Assembly: GCA_022606425.2 (NCBI GenBank)
Contig: JAHDVF020000016.1
Span: 1,704,501 to 1,768,500, forward strand
Direction of reading: 5' to 3'
DNA length: 64,000 bases
Source of the DNA: Lepidostoma basale
Taxonomy: Eukaryota > Arthropoda > Insecta > Trichoptera > Lepidostomatidae
Every line of letters begins with the position of its first letter. Positions within the stretch are counted from its first letter, which is position 1. This document shows positions 20,640-30,290 of this stretch, in pieces. The position numbers and the translations under genes were made by a program. The notes beneath the pieces are model-generated. The model ran no database searches and was not told the DNA's origin. It saw only the letters and a program-made list of their open reading frames with translations.

Positions 20640-20832
20640 TACACGCTAAAACTATTAGAGACGTGGTGGTCGTAAGAAGGTCGGAATGGGGAATGTTGTT
20701 AACATAAAGCGATCGCTTAACCCAACCAATGACAGGTCATAAGTCCTGTAAACGCCTCGACCACCATATTCTGTTTCCAAAAAACAATTTACATCTTCGT
20801 CTCTATTGAGATACAATCAATCCTTAAACCAT
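20640..20832 (-). repeat. FB1 repeat arm
   Basis: GGTCGGAATGGGGAATGTTG, ACAGGTCATAAGTCCTGTAA and the end ACATCTTCGTCTCTATTGAG. Single arm. Confidence 0.8.
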
Positions 20833-20859
20833 TGTGCGTTTGCCAAATAGGTACGGAAT

Positions 20860-21060
20860 TGTTCTCTGTAGACAAAGAGTTGTTTGTAACACCTGATGAT
20901 GCCAACATTGACGAAACAGCTGTCGCGACATTCTCAAAGAATGAATTATCGAAATACTGATATTACAACAGCGTTATAAATTTTAACAGTTAATAATGTT
21001 GAAGTATCATAGTGTTTCGGCCAAAACCATAATGTACTATTTTATACTAGATCATTCTAA
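20860..21060 (+). repeat. Family B HHR repeat
   Basis: Holds the ribozyme at 20893-20924 and a downstream block (AACAGCGTTATAAATTTTAA, GAAGTATCATAGTGTTTCGG) also found inverted near 34500-34600. Confidence 0.65.
20888..20930 (+). ncRNA. Type I hammerhead ribozyme motif
   Basis: Core CUGAUGA, extra U, stem II GCCAA/UUGAC with one C-A mismatch, GAA, eight-base palindrome ACAGCUGU, cleavage C, then GCGACA. Core and cleavage triplet GUC are canonical; stem I is eroded on the 5' side. Confidence 0.75.
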
Positions 21061-21159
21061 AAATATGTTTGTGGATATAATTTTGAAGAGAAGAGTGTTG
21101 TATAGTCTCTCTCTCTGGTTTAAATTCTGGGATTGCTTTGCAGCAATTTCCTCTTTTCT

Positions 21160-21545
21160 TCTCTTCCATTATTCCCTGTCTTGTGCGGCTCTTTTGAAAT
21201 CTGCATATGATGAGCAGCGCACGTCCACCAACAGGTTCACCAGGTACTCTCGGCGTGGGCGTCCGCTAGAGTTTGTCCCCTCGGTCATACCTTCCATTAT
21301 GGCATGCAAGAGGCCTTCTTGTCGTATGACATGGCCGATCCATTTTGCACACCTTTCGGACAAGGTCCTGAGCAGGTGCCTTCTTCCTTTGATTCTTTGG
21401 AGAACCTCCTCATTTGTAATGTGGTCTCTCCAGGAAATTCCTAATAGTCTTCTATAGGACCACATCTCAAAAGCCTCTAGTCTCCGTTTATCTCTTTCGG
21501 ATAGACACCATGTCTCGCAGCCGTACATCAAGATACTTCATACAT
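21160..21545 (-). pseudogene. LINE-3 fragment, 120-codon open frame
   Basis: The minus frame 21531-21169 reads MMYGCETWCLSERDKRRLEA, FEMWSYRRLLGISWRDHITN, HLLRTLSERCAKWIGHVIRQ, GRPRREYLVNLL and FKRAAQDRE. It is equivalent to the LINE-2 region but a distinct family. No catalytic residues. 3' end near 21160 in a GAAGAGAAAAG tract. Confidence 0.85.
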
Positions 21546-21549
21546 ATCT

Positions 21550-23120
21550 ATGTATTTGATGAGGAGTGTTCTCAGTTTCAGGTCTATATTATTCGATTCT
21601 ATTATTTTCGACCTTTTATTAAATGCAAATACATGTTGTATAGTAGCCGTGTCATATTCAAATATGAATACAAAACATCTCTATCGTTCATGTGTTCAAC
21701 CAAAACCATCCTCTTGTTGCGTTTAGTATGGTGAGTGTATTGAGAATGCAAATATTTTATTTCTCTGCGTATTATTATGTCACTTCGTTTGAAAACGATC
21801 GCATGTTAATGTGTTTATTGTTTTATATCTGAAATGAGTAATGTGTTCTTCAGACATTTGCTGACACAAATTACCGGACTCGACACGTTTACGAGTGGAA
21901 GTTACAATCTTTGCAAAAATAATAAACGTCTCTCGGCGTTTCGTATCGCGGGGTGACGCAAGTGCGCGCAATTTTCTCGACATGCTACGAAATTAACCTC
22001 CTCGTGCGCTCTGCGCTCCTGGTATTTGGTAATATTTTTTAGGTGCAGTCTTGCAACTGACGCTACATTGTGTGGACTAATTACGTTAATAACTCATTTA
22101 AATGTGTTTGTTCTGGGTTAGTGGAATTGGTAAAAATGTTACCTCTTTGGTTTTTATGTTTTCTGCTACAATTGGTTTCCCACAGTTTAATTTATTTATA
22201 AATGATGGAATTAAATTTGTGAAACCGGTTGTTAAATTCGTCAGATAGTGAAAGGCACTGTGATAAACAAGCTGGTTTGAAACCAAAATTTGTATACTGA
22301 CAAACACGCAATCCACAGTTTACAAACACGACAAACACGCATTCAACAGATGTAAAAACGCATTCCACAGATGTAAACATGCATTCCACAGTTTTCGTTT
22401 GCACGATGCACGGTGTTTCAGGGTGCGATATTACGAGTTACTTTTGGTAAAAACCCAATGGCATGGAAATGGCTAATTATAAGTGTTTAGGGAAGAGTAT
22501 TAGTCATCCAGTTCACACAATAAATTTGAGGCCGATTTGTTGAAATTTCAACCCCGAAATTACCTACCTAATTGCATGCAACAACAAAACCGGTTCAGTC
22601 GTATTGTTTCGCCGCTAACCGACCTATGAATTTAATATTCAAAATTAAAAAAATACTTCTATTTCTATCTTTATACTCAAGGTCGAGCTGCAAAGGGCCT
22701 TTTACGGTCTCATATTAAAAAAAAATTTCAAAATAATAATTTTACAGAATAATGAAAAGTAGCTCGTAAGATTTTAAACACCGTGCGACGCCGCCACGCA
22801 ACTGACCTTGACTGGTTTATAAACTGTTTTAAACTGTTTTAATAAACACGAATCCACAGCCGCACGTGTTTATCCACAAGCTACGTCAAACGAATTTTGG
22901 TTTACAACTGTTTTCAACTGTTTTAAAACATGCTTATCACAGTGTGGCCCGTCTTACTAAGATATCTTTAATAAATATTTAAATTTAAATTAAAATTAAA
23001 TTTCTGTTTTTATTTTTCTATAAACTTTTAAATGTCAAACTTTTATGTATTTTTTATTAATGCAATACTTAAATTTATACTAGTATTTAACTAATAGATC
23101 TTATTCTAATATTATATGAT
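21550..23120. other. Mostly single-copy AT-rich DNA with a small minisatellite
   Basis: No gene recognised. 22285-22405 holds 4-5 degenerate 20-22-bp units of the type AAACACGCATTCCACAGATG. 22008-22055 has GCGCTCCTGGTATTTG with GGTGCAGTCTTGCAAC, repeated loosely at 24230 and 24415. Confidence 0.45.
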
Positions 23121-23124
23121 TATT

Positions 23125-23335
23125 ATATATTATTGGAGGGGGAAATTGAGGGACGCCAAGGGCCCGGTAGGAGACAAATATCCTGGCTGCGATACGTCAG
23201 GGAGTGGACCGGCATCCGAAGTGTGGAGGAACTGTTCCGAGCGGCGCAGGACATGGACAGGTTCGTCGAGGTGATCGCCAACGTTGGGGGGACCCGACAG
23301 GGCATTTGAAGAAGAAGACGAAGAAGATATATTAT
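23125..23335 (+). pseudogene. LINE-2 3' end
   Basis: GRRQISWLRYVREWTGIRSV then EELFRAAQDMDRFVEVIANV, stop, and a GAAGAAGAAGACGAAGAAG tail. 5'-truncated close relative of the copy at 1371. Confidence 0.85.
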
Positions 23336-23374
23336 ATAATTATTATTATTTAATTAGCTCATTCGTTAATTACA

Positions 23375-23575
23375 TAACTTCTGTTGTGGACGTTGGATGA
23401 TCGAAGGGAGTGCGGGAGATGCCTATTGGTGGCGATGAGGTTCGCAACCCATCATATCGCGTCTCTCGCGGGGGCGAAAAGAGAAGGATGGAGTGCATAG
23501 GTTAAAGTGTGTCAGTCCATTCTTTCTGCCTACCCTTTCGGCGAGACGGCGTGATGGTTAGATAGTTAGTTTATC
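23375..23575 (+). mobile_element. S1 SINE-like element
   Basis: GTGGACGTTGGATGATCGAA, GATGCCTATTGGTGGCGATG, GAGGTTCGCAACCCATCA, GAGAAGGATGGAGTGC, then the LINE-1 3' end ATTCTTTCTGCCTACCCTTT and GGCGTGATGGTTAGATAG. Non-coding. Copies at 35205, 40437, 47385 and 58600. Confidence 0.7.
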
Positions 23576-23589
23576 TTATTCTTCCTTGC

Positions 23590-24695
23590 TGTCCGTGTTG
23601 TCTGTTTTCTAGGAGATTGCTTCTCCTGTGAGGTGGATTCCCAGCTGTCCCACATCTTAGGAGGTCTTCCACGAGTCCCATTGGGCTGATTATACGACTA
23701 TCTAACAAATAAACAATTTATTCTATATCTTCTATGTCGCTTTCCTCATGACTGAGAGTCGTGTGCATCTATCATCATGGCTCCAAACTGTCATCCGTGT
23801 CTCGTCATATATTGGCCGAGCCATAGAGGGCTCCCTCCGCTTACCCGAAGCTGTTATAGGCGCAGCGGCGCCTTTCGTCAGCTTCACTCGTGCACTCCCT
23901 AGGCCCGTCCCCCGTCCATGCGGGACTTACGTTAAAAAATATATATATATTTGAAACCATGGGGGACCCAGACCACATTTAAGCTACGCTACCCTCCCTC
24001 GATGTCCCGCCGTACACACATAGCAATACAACAGCAAAAGCAATGCATTGTCTCGTCATGCGCCCCTGTCACCGCTCAGTCTCCAGGCTGCAGCTATTGA
24101 GAGGCCAGTCAGCGCCCTGATTTTATCGGACCAGCGACTCGATAGCCGATTCTATATATTAACATAGTTTTTAAACATAATTTCCGTACAAACCATACTT
24201 GGATATCGCCTGAAAGAGCTCTTGCACAAACTGTACTCCTGGTATTCAGAAATGCTATATGGGTGCAGTTTCACAACCGAGAACTAAATAAATATTGTGA
24301 TACTAAACATGTGCGCCGGGTAATTACAAATGCGAAGTCGTGAGTGGAGATGTGTGCGAGATGAAAAGGGACTTTGAAATGATTCTGTCACGTCATACCG
24401 CCTACATTTTATGCGCTCCTGGTACTTTGCATGTTTATTTGGATGCAGTTATGATACTTCGTACGATATAACTTATATCACTTTCAGTTAGTTATGTTCC
24501 CCTGATATAATTTAGTGTCGTATGTGAAACATTAATATTATCTTTATGTGTTATTATAACATACTTACATATTAGCCATCTGCCGTCTGCTGCTGAACGT
24601 AGGCCTCTCCAAAAGCATGCCACTGCCCTCATCGTTACTCTCATCCATTCACGTCAATTCTTTAGTGTCGTCGGTCCAGCGGGCTGATGAATGTA
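23590..24695. other. LINE-5 scrap and degenerate repeats
   Basis: 23590-23690 (minus) matches the LINE-5 block GSTSQEKQSPRK-like. 23830-23930 repeats the 14640 block (AAGCTGTTATAGGCGCAGCG). 24230 and 24415 carry the CGCTCCTGGTA/GGTGCAG repeat. Otherwise unassigned. Confidence 0.4.
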
Positions 24696-24699
24696 TTTT

Positions 24700-25445
24700 T
24701 CTTCTACTTCTTCGAGTGCCATGTCGCGTCCCCCCAACGTTGGCGATCACCTCGGCGAACCTGTCCCTGTCCTGCGCCGCTCGGAACAGCTCTACACACG
24801 GATGCCGGTCCAATCTCTCATGTTTCGCAGCCAGGACATCTGTCTCTTACCGGGCCCTCGGCGTCCCTCAATTTCCCCCTCCAATATCAGTTGGAGAAGG
24901 TGCTACTTTTCCCCACGCAGTATAATACCCAGATGTGAAATCTTTCGAACCTCGATAGTTGATAACAGTTCCTTGTCAACTCTAGCTCGCCTCAGGACTT
25001 CGGAATTGGTAACCATGTCTGCTCAGGGAATTCTGAGCATTCGGCGATAGAGCCACATTTCAAATGCTTCCAGACTGTTCATTGAGTTGACTTTTAAGGT
25101 TCACGTTTCACATCCATAAAATAAAATAGACCACATAGCATTTGATCTTTCTCTTTCGGAATTTCAAATTTATGTTATTATTGCAGAAGAGTGATTTCAT
25201 TTTATTAAACGTAGCTCTTGCTGCCTCAATTCTGCATTTTATCTCTACGTCAGAATCACGAGGTTGTGTAAGTATGCTGCCGAGGTATTTAAAATTTCCC
25301 ACCCTTACATCGTTACGGCCATTCAAATGCAATACTGACCCACTATAGTCAAGTCGTCCGAATGTCATCTATTTGGTTTTGCCAACATTTATTGTTAGCC
25401 CCAATCTTTCACCGGACTCGTCAACAAGATTAAGGAGTATAAGAC
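24700..25445 (-). pseudogene. LINE-2 RT thumb to 3' end
   Basis: Minus reading from 25445: VDESGERLGLTINVGKTK, stop, MTFGRLDYSGSVLHLNGRND, VGNFKYLGSILTQPRDSDVE, ARATFNKMKSLFCNNN, then SQLNEQSGSI, RMLRIP, HLGIILRG and a GAAGAAGTAGAAG end near 24700. Longest minus-strand LINE-2; stops and frameshifts throughout. Confidence 0.85.
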
Positions 25446-25800
25446 GGTGAGAGAAATAAAGACTAAAGTTTTAGTAGTTAAAAAAACATCGTTTTATTGA
25501 ATTATTATTTAAAATGATCTTCCATCAAGAGATTTCAGTAAAATCATTTGATTATCTTAAAAATATATGTTTTTTTCGCTTATATTATATCAATGAATAT
25601 TTTTGAATTATTAGTTATACATTCATGATATCAATTTATTTCCATAGAATCATGTTGTCAGTGTACCCATAACATTAAAATATCTTGTTATGTTTTTAAA
25701 ATAAAATCAGAACAAACTCATGTTAAAAGCGTATCGATTTAATGATGGCTATACGTTGACAACTCGAAGCTGACGAGACATATATGAAATATTGATAAAT
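25446..25800 (-). repeat. Family C arm and AT-rich flank
   Basis: 25450-25560 shows GTTTTAGTAGTTAAAAAAAC, ATCGTTTTATTGAATTATTA and CTTCCATCAAGAGATTTCAG, the right half of family C. 25560-25800 has nothing recognisable. Confidence 0.55.
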
Positions 25801-25803
25801 TCA

Positions 25804-26180
25804 TCAACAAACCATCACGCTGTTTCTCCGAAAGGGTAGACAGAGAGAATCGGCCGCCACATTATAATCCTGACACACCTCTCTAGATTCCTCCACATTC
25901 ATACAGCGAGTCATACACGCACGTCGATTCTTCCGACTTATAACATGTCTATCCTTTAAAATATGATTGATTTGGTCATGCCATGTTTTCCGTGGTCTTC
26001 CTAGACTCCGCACTCCATTCACATCGTTAATGTCGATGCGTTTTATGTGACCGTACCAACGCAGTAATCATTTTATAATTCTGCTCGTAATGCTTTCTTC
26101 CGCTTTACATTCCTTCCTAATATCAGCATTTAAAACTCTGTCGAACATCGTTTTAACACACATACGTCTAAGGGATTCAA
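25804..26180 (-). pseudogene. LINE-1 fragment
   Basis: A 72-codon frame reads MNGVRSLGRPRKTWHDQINH, ACMTRCMNVEESREVCQDYN; upstream parts of the MNK-RWFGHM block are frame-shifted. The 3' tail lies at 25804 (ACCATCACGCTGTTTCTCCG). Confidence 0.8.
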
Positions 26181-26189
26181 TTAACATAA

Positions 26190-26385
26190 AAAGGGTCGCA
26201 ATTAAAATAAAATAAATATAACATACCAAATAATGTTATTTTTATTGTGCACATGTCAGCGGATGATTCGGACTTTTGTGTTTATTTTATTTATATTCCA
26301 CGGATCCACTGTTCTTTTAAATAACTGTTATTATGCACTTAAAACAATCAAACACTAGCAAGAACTTCAAAATATTTATAAAATA
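26190..26385. repeat. Sequence shared with the 5' flank of S1 copies
   Basis: ATGATTCGGACTTTTGTGTT, TATTCCACGGATCCACTG and AGCAAGAACTTCAAAATATT recur at 40755-40920. Confidence 0.5.
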
Positions 26386-26399
26386 ATTTCATCATTCTT

Positions 26400-26660
26400 C
26401 AGGAAATAATAAATATGTTTATTTATTCTTTCTTGAAAAATATGTAAAACATTTATTTTACATAATTAATACGAATGAAAATGTATATTTTCCAGAGGTT
26501 TTATTATATTTTACGGGAATTACATGTTTCGCCTTGTTAAGATACTATCAAATGTTTGATTATGCCTTAGCAAGTCAAAAAATGATATTTCCATAAAATA
26601 TAATAAAACTTATAGAAAACTGTTATTATTCTTATTAATTCATAAGTTTATATTTAAAAA
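26400..26660. repeat. Family A HHR inverted pair, decayed
   Basis: Minus motif 26551-26521: UUGAUAG, extra U, GAAACAUGU, A. An opposed degenerate plus arm follows at 26560-26600 (GATTATGCCTTAGCAAG). ATGAAAATGTATATTTTCC and AAAACTTATAGAAAACTG are family A flanks. Confidence 0.6.
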
Positions 26661-27235
26661 TGTATTACATTTTATAAATATTGGAAAAATAATATGTCAT
26701 TGTATTTTCTAATAGATGCTAAATTTTGAACAGTGTTTCTTTGTGGATTGGCAGATATACTCGTGATATGTTGAAGAGGTTGAAGGAAATCAAATGTTGA
26801 TGTTAAATGCTGCATGGTGTTCCGAAGGTAGAGTTTTTTTTCACACATAGAATATCACAGTTAGGATATTCGAAATCTTTGAATAATTCTTTCACTTCTC
26901 GAAACATCTAGAAAATATTTCTGAAAGTTGTCGTCATATAGCCAACGATGTTATTATTGCATTGCTTATTCAATGTGCTCCTGATTTTTAAAATGACACA
27001 GTCTCACATGGTCCAGCGGAGATCGAATTCTTCTATCATTATTCATTCTCGCATCAGAAAAAAAAACTTCGACCGAATACGATTAGATTTTATTTCGGCA
27101 ACAAGAGACCAACTTATCGACATATAAGGGTGGAAATGAAAAATATTTTAAACCTCGAAAAATATATATTTTTTTGTTTTAAAAAATGTTTTGAGTCATC
27201 CCTTAAAAATTACCTTTTTTCAGAAACTCAAAAAT
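26661..27235. other. Unassigned AT-rich DNA
   Basis: No repeat, ORF or RNA recognised. Confidence 0.4.
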
Positions 27236-27239
27236 CACC

Positions 27240-27358
27240 AACTACTCGTAACCAACTAACCGTTACGCCGTCTCACCGGATGGGTAGGCAGAAACAATGG
27301 ACCGCCACATTGTTCGTAGCACTCAACATTCATACATCGTGTAATATACGCACTTGTT
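27240..27358 (-). pseudogene. LINE-1 3' end scrap
   Basis: CTAACCGTTACGCCGTCTCA then GGTAGGCAGAAACAATGGAC and the complement of MNVE codons; truncated. Confidence 0.7.
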
Positions 27359-27516
27359 AACAGCATTATCAAAAGTAGATATCAATTGATTATGTTTTAT
27401 CATGTCAAAACATGTCATAGCACAAATATAATTTAATATAAAAATTAACAGACGACGACAGTATTAACGAAATTGAATTTAAACTAGGACAAATTGAGGT
27501 TAAACCAAATATTTAA

Positions 27517-27728
27517 GTTTCTTCTATATTCGCCATTACTTTGTGTTGTGGATTGACATTTGAAAACATTTTATTCTCACAATACTTTTTTGCACCTTTC
27601 ACAAACATGTTTCGGGACACAGACTTCCGTTAAAATTCAATAATTCATAGAATGAAGAAGGAAAGTCTGTGTCCTGAAACATGTGTGTGAAAGGTGCAAA
27701 AGAGTGTTGTGAAAATACATGTTTTCAA
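27517..27728. mobile_element. HHR element, divergent pair, probable 10-bp TSD
   Basis: Flanked by AAATATTTAA at 27507-27516 and 27729-27738. Starts with the CTTCTATATTCGCCAT block. Inverted arms TTTGCACCTTTCACA / GTGTGAAAGGTGCAAA enclose GAAACAUGU motifs on both strands. The plus core is AUGAAGA with AGGA/UCCU stem II and G at the cleavage position, so it is inactive. The TSD is AT-rich, hence less certain. Confidence 0.6.
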
Positions 27729-27739
27729 AAATATTTAAA

Positions 27740-28134
27740 AAAAAGGATTAATATTTAAAATAAATAATAATAATAGAAATAATTTTTTTTTTAAACAAAG
27801 TAATGTAAAATTATGGTCTCATCCATGCCGAAATTATGCTCCGATATTTTTTCAGAATATTCGCTTGTTTAGGTGGAAAACATCAATATCTCTAAAATTC
27901 TAATTGTAGTTGTCGCAAATCCGAAACATTGCCGCGCTCTGAGCGTAGTTAGTGCGATAAACAGGAAGGTGGAAAACTTGGCTGGCGATGTGTCCTTGCG
28001 AAATAATAATAATAATAAATTTATAAAGCGCCATTTTTTTATGAATTACTCATCTCAAGGGCGCTGTAGAAAGTACTCCGTTTTTGAACTAGTACAAAAA
28101 AATAAACATAAAATGTGCATTTTAAGTATAATTT
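27740..28134. other. AT-rich flank with LINE-7 3' end
   Basis: 28005-28075 is, on the minus strand, AGCGCCCTTGAGATGAGTAA followed by TTCATAAAAAATGGCGC and an (ATT)n tail: the LINE-7 3' end. 28124-28134 is the left TSD of the jockey element. Confidence 0.55.
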
Positions 28135-28580
28135 CATTCACACGTCCGCCATTGATCACGTTAGTGTCACTGCGTTACGCTCCACGTTTTCTCAGATATA
28201 ACTGAGCTTCCAGTATTCAGTTACGTTTATTCTGTTCCTAAGTTTTTCTAATATGTATTGTTAGTGTTAAATTGTGTTTTAATAATCGTTCCATGCCTAA
28301 AATTCGTACAAAAATGTGTTCTCAAACTGTTGTGCAATAGTTTTTAAGTCACCGCCATCTTGTTTCACAACTTCGTTCCTGTGCTGGCACTTGCTTGGCC
28401 GACCGCTCGGTCGCCATCTTGCCCGCCATCTTGAAACATACATCGCGAGTGAAGTGACAATCAGTGAAATAACAGTCTACTCTGTGCCTGATCCATTCCA
28501 CCATCCAAACACTCGCATTACCTCATCACATACGCTATCATTCACATTCCATATCCATTACAGTATACCAGTGTCTCAAA

Positions 28581-30290
28581 ATGCATAAAAAAATTAGCGC
28601 AACTGACATGGACGAACTGAACAAATTTATAAAACTAATAACAGAGAAACGCAAAATGAAAAATACCGATGTTCAGGTCCTCGGCGAGATTCTCCTTCGC
28701 TCTCTCGAGAGGGAGGATGTTATCGAGGAGGGACATTCAATGTCGTACAATCACCCTATCTACCGAGAAATGTTGGCATCCTTGCCTGACATAAGACCCC
28801 CTTTATCCCACTCTTCAGTTAATGAGAAATCTCAAGTCTCCATCAATAGCCCCTCCATTAACAACCATTCAGTTATTACGCCTTCTACTACTCCCGCGCC
28901 CTCCGCCTCCTTCTCCGCAAACGATACGGCCAAAAAAATTGTGACCAACTCATTATCTACCACAATTACCAGCACCATCTCCACTCCCACCAAACACCTT
29001 GTCCAATCAAGATCGTGCTCACCCCCACCAACCTCTGATCATTCTATGGAATGGGAAACAGCAACAAACAATCGGAAACGAAAAACATCTGCCTTCCATG
29101 ACCAAAATTCTTCACCTGAAAGCCCCTTCCACACTTCGCCAAACAAAATTTCTTCTCACACGATTATATCTCCCACTCCCTCTCCTCTTCCTTCCACTTC
29201 CCCTTCCACTTCCTCTTCTCTCCCTTCCACTTCCCCTTCCACTTCCTCTTCTCTCCCTTCCACTTCCCCTTCCACTTCCTCTTCTCTCCCTTCCACTTCA
29301 TCTTCTCTCCCCTCCACTTCCTCTCCTCCCCCTTCCTCTTCCTCTTCTCTCCCATCAGACTTTCTCTCGAAAATAACGAGAGTGCCTCCAATCATAATTT
29401 ACAAGGCCAACATCAACTGGCCTTCCATCAACGCAGCCCTGATCGAAAATGGTGTTGACTTCGTCGCCAAAAACACAAAGGACTGTATCAATATAACTCC
29501 CAAATCCGCCCTCGCCCACACAATGGCCACCAAACTCCTGATTGAGCGAGGTGAAAAATTCCATTCCTTTAGATTGAATGGCGATAAGCCACTAAAAGCT
29601 GTCATTCGAGATGTTCCCGAATGGGTCTCCACGACCCAATTCCACAACCAGCTTAAGGAACTAGGGTTTCCCATTCTTAAAGTCCAGAGAATGAAAGCCG
29701 GTCCCGAAAGGCGACCCATCGCCATGATGATGATCGACCTGGAGCGATCGGATCAAGGCAAAAAAATATTTTCCGACCTCAAAGAGGTCGACAAATTTAG
29801 GGTGCGGGTGGAGTCACCCCACTCTAAAACAAAATCCAGCCAGTGCTTCAACTGTCAACAGTTCGGTCACGCAACTTCGGGCTGCCATGCTGATCCGAGG
29901 TGCGTGAAGTGCGGACAGAAGCACCACACCTCCACCTGCACAAAATCTCGCAATACTCCGGCCAAATGCGCCCTATGCGCAGGGTCACACCCAGCCAACT
30001 TCAGTGGGTGTCCAAAGCACCCGAAAAGAACCCAGCCTTGCGGACAAACAAACCCTCAGCCATCACCATCTAAAATAATAAGTACCCCTGCCTTCGTGAA
30101 CACACAATGGCCAGCGCCTTCATATGCCAAGATGGCCGCATCAACTAGCCCCCCCACACAAACATCGATTCCACAAATTTTCCCTCCACAAATTGATCCT
30201 TTCCATGCACTAATCCAAGGTTTTTCAAGCTTGGTTAATGAGCTAAGAAAGACTGTCACCTTCAACGCCATCAACCCATCTAATGTCTAA
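28581..30290 (+). CDS. Jockey-type ORF1 protein (Gag-like, zinc knuckles)
   Basis: 569 residues. Residues about 195-260 are Ser/Pro/Thr-rich with three tandem 11-residue units of the form SPSTSSSLPST (33 bp each). Residues about 326-420 (LNGDKPLKAVIRDVPEWVS, LGFPILKVQRM) match the PRE_C2HC-type domain that precedes zinc knuckles in X-element/jockey ORF1 proteins. Knuckles: C422-C425-H430-C435, C441-C444-H449-C453 and a looser C463-C466-H470-C477. Known role of the family: RNA binding and chaperoning in the ribonucleoprotein. The start at 28581 is the first Met in frame. The stop overlaps the ORF2 start by 8 nt (ATGTCTAA), suggesting reinitiation or coupled translation. Confidence 0.93.
   Translation: MHKKISATDMDELNKFIKLITEKRKMKNTDVQVLGEILLRSLEREDVIEEGHSMSYNHPIYREMLASLPDIRPPLSHSSVNEKSQVSINSPSINNHSVITPSTTPAPSASFSANDTAKKIVTNSLSTTITSTISTPTKHLVQSRSCSPPPTSDHSMEWETATNNRKRKTSAFHDQNSSPESPFHTSPNKISSHTIISPTPSPLPSTSPSTSSSLPSTSPSTSSSLPSTSPSTSSSLPSTSSSLPSTSSPPPSSSSSLPSDFLSKITRVPPIIIYKANINWPSINAALIENGVDFVAKNTKDCINITPKSALAHTMATKLLIERGEKFHSFRLNGDKPLKAVIRDVPEWVSTTQFHNQLKELGFPILKVQRMKAGPERRPIAMMMIDLERSDQGKKIFSDLKEVDKFRVRVESPHSKTKSSQCFNCQQFGHATSGCHADPRCVKCGQKHHTSTCTKSRNTPAKCALCAGSHPANFSGCPKHPKRTQPCGQTNPQPSPSKIISTPAFVNTQWPAPSYAKMAASTSPPTQTSIPQIFPPQIDPFHALIQGFSSLVNELRKTVTFNAINPSNV
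29170..29355 (+). repeat. 33-bp tandem repeats inside ORF1
   Basis: Three near-identical units of CTTCCACTTCCCCTTCCACT-type sequence followed by shorter derivatives. They keep the reading frame and encode the Ser/Pro-rich linker; slippage would change the linker length without frameshift. Confidence 0.85.

Noticed and set aside
20996..21457. 153-codon plus frame
   Set aside because: Antisense to the LINE-3 fragment, with an AT-rich leader; no domain of its own.
22170..22255. GTGAAACCGGTTG as another hammerhead
   Set aside because: GAAACCGGUU is present, but no upstream CUGANGA-like core and no stem II complement.
28999..29395. Leu/Pro-rich and Glu-rich frames over the ORF1 repeat
   Set aside because: Other-frame readings of the 33-bp Ser/Pro tandem repeat in jockey ORF1.
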